A DNA stretch of 64,000 nt from DATARH01 sp963705325 (GTDB taxonomy: Bacteria > Pseudomonadota > Alphaproteobacteria > ATCC43930 > CGMCC-115725), in assembly GCA_963705325.1 (NCBI GenBank), contig OY970069.1:5084001-5148000 (forward strand), given 5' to 3'. The notes under the pieces are model-generated. The model was not told the DNA's origin. It saw only the letters and a program-made list of their open reading frames with translations, and did no database searches. Below, piece after piece: positions 61,424 to 64,000 of this stretch. The translations under genes and the position numbers were made by a program. Positions within the stretch are counted from its first letter, which is position 1; the number at the start of each line of letters is the position of its first letter.

Positions 61424-64000
61424 TCAGTCAAAATGAAACCCGTCCTCGCGAAACAGTGCGATACAGGCATCGACCGCTTCCGGGTCGAACAGCGTTCCCT
61501 TGCCCTTTTCGACTTCGGCGAGCGCTGCGTCGATGCCCAGCGCCGGGCGGTAGGGCCGATGCGACATCATCGCCTCGACCACATCGGCGATCGCGAGGAT
61601 CTTGGCCTCGCGCAGCATCGTGTCGCTTTTGATCCCCTGCGGATAACCCGAACCGTCGAGCCGTTCGTGGTGCTGGAGCACCATCTGCGCGATCGGCCAG
61701 GGAAAATCGACGCCCTTGACGATGTCGTAACCCGCTTGCGGGTGCCCTTGGATCAGCTGAAATTCGAGCTTGGAGAGCTTGCCCGGTCTATTGAGGATTT
61801 CGGCCGGGATGTTGATCTTGCCGACATCGTGGATAATGCCGGCGAGATAGATGCCGTGGATGTCGTGCTCCGACATCGACAGACGGCGGGCGATCGCAGT
61901 GGCGAGCCTAGCGACCCGCTGCTGATGGCCGGAGGTATAAGGGTCGCGCATCTCGACCGTGCTGGCGATCGCGCCGATGGTGGCTTCGAGGCTCGCTCGC
62001 CAGCGCTGGTCCAACGCCTCGCGCTCGATGTGCTCGCGCTGCGACCGGATACCGAAGACGAGATCGTCGGCCAGCTCCTGAAGCAGCTTCATCTCGTCGG
62101 CGTCGAACGCCCCAGGCTCGGCAGCATAGATCGACAACACCGCAAAGACGCCCTTGTCGTCCTTAAGCGGAAGGGCAGCAACCGACGCAACCCCGAATTG
62201 CGCCGCCATGCCCATCCAAGGCGCCACATTGGGGTCGGTGGCGACATCTGCGCTGATCTCGGGCTCGCCGCTGCGGATGGCCCGGCCAGTGGGGCTTTGG
62301 CCCCGCGCATCGTCTGCCCAACTTATTTGCATTCGCTCGAAGAGCTCTTCGGACTCGCCAGCCGAGGCGATCGGTTTGACGATCCGATCAGGGTTGTTTT
62401 GCGGCACCCCGATCCAGGCCGCGCGATAGCCGCCGAGTTCGACGACGACGCGGCACATTTTGCCGACCAGCTCGACTTCGGAGGCAGCGCGGACCACCAC
62501 TTCATTGCCAGCGCTTAGGGCTTTCAGCGCGCGGTTCGTCCGCCGCAGCGCAGTTTCAGCCGTCTTGCGCTCGGTCACGTCGAGCATGCTTGCGCGCAGC
62601 ACCTTTCGCCCGGCCAGCTCCATCGGAACGAGCGTGACATCGCACAACCGATCTTCGCCGTTGGCGCGTCGCACCCGCCGCTCGAAGCTAAGTCTTTCGC
62701 CCGCCGCGGCACGCCGGTTGTGCTCGTTGTAGCTGACGCTCGGCGAGCGTCCGTCGGGTTGATCGTCGGGGTAGAAGTAATGCGGGCCGCGCTTCAGAAT
62801 CTCCTCGCGCGGACGGCCGAAAAGGCGCTCGGCCGCGTCATTCACCTCGACGAAACGGTCCTGATCCAGATCGTAGAGCATGATCGCGTCGGGCGCCTGC
62901 TTGACGAGGAGCCGGAACCGCTCCTCACTCGCCCGCAAGGCTTCTTCGGCGCGCTTGCGGTCGGTGATGTCCATATAGGTGCCGAGCACGCCCTCGATCT
63001 CGCCGCTGGCGCTGCGCAAAGGGAGCTTGCTTGTCAGGAGCGTGAGGGTTTCCCCTTTGGGGGTCGTCTGGGGCTCTTCGATGAGGAGCTCGGGACGGCC
63101 GCTCTCAATCACCTTCCGATCATGAACCCGATATGATTCTGCTTGGTCGCGCCACCCCATCTGGAAGTCGTCTTTCCCGACAATATCCTCGGGGTCGGCA
63201 AATCCCGCGTCGTGCGCAAATGCTGCGTTGCAGCCGAGGTAACGGAGGTTCTTGTCCTTCCAGAACACCCTCACTGGTATCGAATTGAGGATCGCATCGG
63301 TGATCCGGCGTGATTCGTACAGCGCCGCTTCCGCCGCCTTGCGCTCCGTGATGTCGATAACGACGGCGATCGATGCCGGGCGGCCTTCGAAGGTTGATCG
63401 GGAGGCGTTGATCAGCACCTCGATCCGGCGGCCGTCCTTGGCGCATATCGCCGACTGGTGCTGGATAAAGGGCACCTCGCTCGACAACTGCGCGCCAAGC
63501 TGCTTGAGGACTGCCGCCTTCTCTTCCTCCGGCACAAAGTCGAGCAGTAGCCGGCCGATCAGCTCCGGCGGCGTGGAGCCGACCAGGCGGGCGAAGTAGG
63601 GATTGACATAGGCGATCGTCCCGTCGTCGCGGACGATCGCGATACCGGCAACGTTCTGTTCAACGACGCTGCGGAACTTCGCCTCGCTCTCGCGTACCGC
63701 CCGCTCGGCGGCCTTGCGGGCGCGAATGCCTTGCTCGACCGAGATCGCCCGCTCCACCGCCGAGGGCAGCCGAAGCAGGTTGCTCTTGAGCACATAGTCC
63801 TTGGCGCCGGCCTTCAGCCATTCAATGGCGGCTTCGTCGCCAATCGTGCCGGTAACGATGACCACCGGGATCTCGGGGTGGACGTGCCGCTCATGGGCCA
63901 ACGCCTCGGCGCTGTCGTAGCCCGGCAGCTTGCAGTCGAGCAGCACGACATCGGGCGCGAAGGCTTCGAGCGCGTCGACGAACGCTTCCTGCGTGTCGAC
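61424..64000 (-). CDS. Response-regulator HD-GYP phosphodiesterase with PAS and GAF domains, partial
   Basis: At least 858 residues, N-terminus beyond the window. In order: the receiver domain end (VLLDCKLPGYDSAEAL with the phospho-Asp, VTGTIGD, KAGAKDYVLK), three or four PAS domains (for example SVVEQNVAGIAIVRDDG, RFRLLVKQAPDAIMLYDL), a GAF domain (RTNRALKALSAGNEVVVRAASEVE...VASVAALPLKDDKG) and the HD-GYP domain with IIHDVGKI and HHERLDGSGYPQGI. It would degrade cyclic di-GMP in response to phosphorylation. Its position beside the Tad locus suggests a link to pilus or surface control. Confidence 0.92.
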   Translation of the reverse strand, partial: VDTQEAFVDALEAFAPDVVLLDCKLPGYDSAEALAHERHVHPEIPVVIVTGTIGDEAAIEWLKAGAKDYVLKSNLLRLPSAVERAISVEQGIRARKAAERAVRESEAKFRSVVEQNVAGIAIVRDDGTIAYVNPYFARLVGSTPPELIGRLLLDFVPEEEKAAVLKQLGAQLSSEVPFIQHQSAICAKDGRRIEVLINASRSTFEGRPASIAVVIDITERKAAEAALYESRRITDAILNSIPVRVFWKDKNLRYLGCNAAFAHDAGFADPEDIVGKDDFQMGWRDQAESYRVHDRKVIESGRPELLIEEPQTTPKGETLTLLTSKLPLRSASGEIEGVLGTYMDITDRKRAEEALRASEERFRLLVKQAPDAIMLYDLDQDRFVEVNDAAERLFGRPREEILKRGPHYFYPDDQPDGRSPSVSYNEHNRRAAAGERLSFERRVRRANGEDRLCDVTLVPMELAGRKVLRASMLDVTERKTAETALRRTNRALKALSAGNEVVVRAASEVELVGKMCRVVVELGGYRAAWIGVPQNNPDRIVKPIASAGESEELFERMQISWADDARGQSPTGRAIRSGEPEISADVATDPNVAPWMGMAAQFGVASVAALPLKDDKGVFAVLSIYAAEPGAFDADEMKLLQELADDLVFGIRSQREHIEREALDQRWRASLEATIGAIASTVEMRDPYTSGHQQRVARLATAIARRLSMSEHDIHGIYLAGIIHDVGKINIPAEILNRPGKLSKLEFQLIQGHPQAGYDIVKGVDFPWPIAQMVLQHHERLDGSGYPQGIKSDTMLREAKILAIADVVEAMMSHRPYRPALGIDAALAEVEKGKGTLFDPEAVDACIALFREDGFHFD

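Noticed and set aside
1..64000. CRISPR arrays, insertion sequences, integrases or att sites
   Set aside because: No regularly spaced repeats, transposase or integrase motifs, or direct-repeat boundaries were seen on either strand.

Overview
The window is a GC-rich, densely coded chromosome segment with no rRNA, tRNA, CRISPR or insertion sequence that I can see. It looks like an alphaproteobacterium. The argD-argF-hslO order, the divergent rne and mrcA-prfB loci, an FzlA-type division factor and a Tad/Flp pilus locus are all usual there. Intergenic palindromes of the kind scattered through Bradyrhizobium-like genomes point the same way. The order cannot be fixed from the sequence; a Hyphomicrobiales-like or Rhodospirillales-like soil bacterium is my inference.

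Layout. 0-7.2 kb: a SIS-domain isomerase, then a tightly packed minus-strand run: glutathione peroxidase, a GldA/GldF/GldG-like ABC system, DUF4340, DUF1289, a lipoprotein and uppP. 7.4-15.3 kb: LysE exporter, PaiB-like protein, recX, an MFS pump, argD-argF-hslO and a DsbA-like oxidoreductase. 15.4-28.3 kb: conserved core with an M48 protease, rne, mrcA (frameshifted here), prfB with an intact programmed +1 frameshift site, an LplT-like MFS protein, cysS, trmJ and fzlA. 28.3-34.3 kb: polytopic membrane proteins around a GT2-GtrA glycosyltransferase, a SHOCT protein and a TPR protein. 34.4-40 kb: orphan histidine kinase, MFS, epimerase and a ketopantoate-reductase-like protein. 40-41.9 kb: three tandem paralogues sharing a cold-shock-like N-terminal module fused to different small membrane domains. 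42-52.7 kb: a DUF2076 protein, the long helicase Lhr, and a small-molecule metabolism cluster (CoA-transferase, OYE, CocE hydrolase, divergent SDR). 52.7-64 kb: a Tad pilus locus (tadC, tadB, cpaF, cpaE, cpaB, pilA, tadG, tadE) lacking cpaA, cpaC and cpaD, preceded by a CBS protein and a REC-PAS-GAF-HD-GYP phosphodiesterase cut by the window end.

The features most worth a second look are these. The three-gene family at 39,999-41,893 is an unexplained combination of a shared soluble module with different membrane domains. Three genes (mrcA, a membrane protein at 29.8-31.6 kb, a TPR protein at 33.4-34.3 kb) are each broken by what looks like one extra base, in contrast to the genuine programmed site in prfB. 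The GldG-like ABC operon ends in uppP. The pilA-cpaB spacer holds two strong hairpins. Evidence throughout is my own reading of motifs and gene order; no database search was run.
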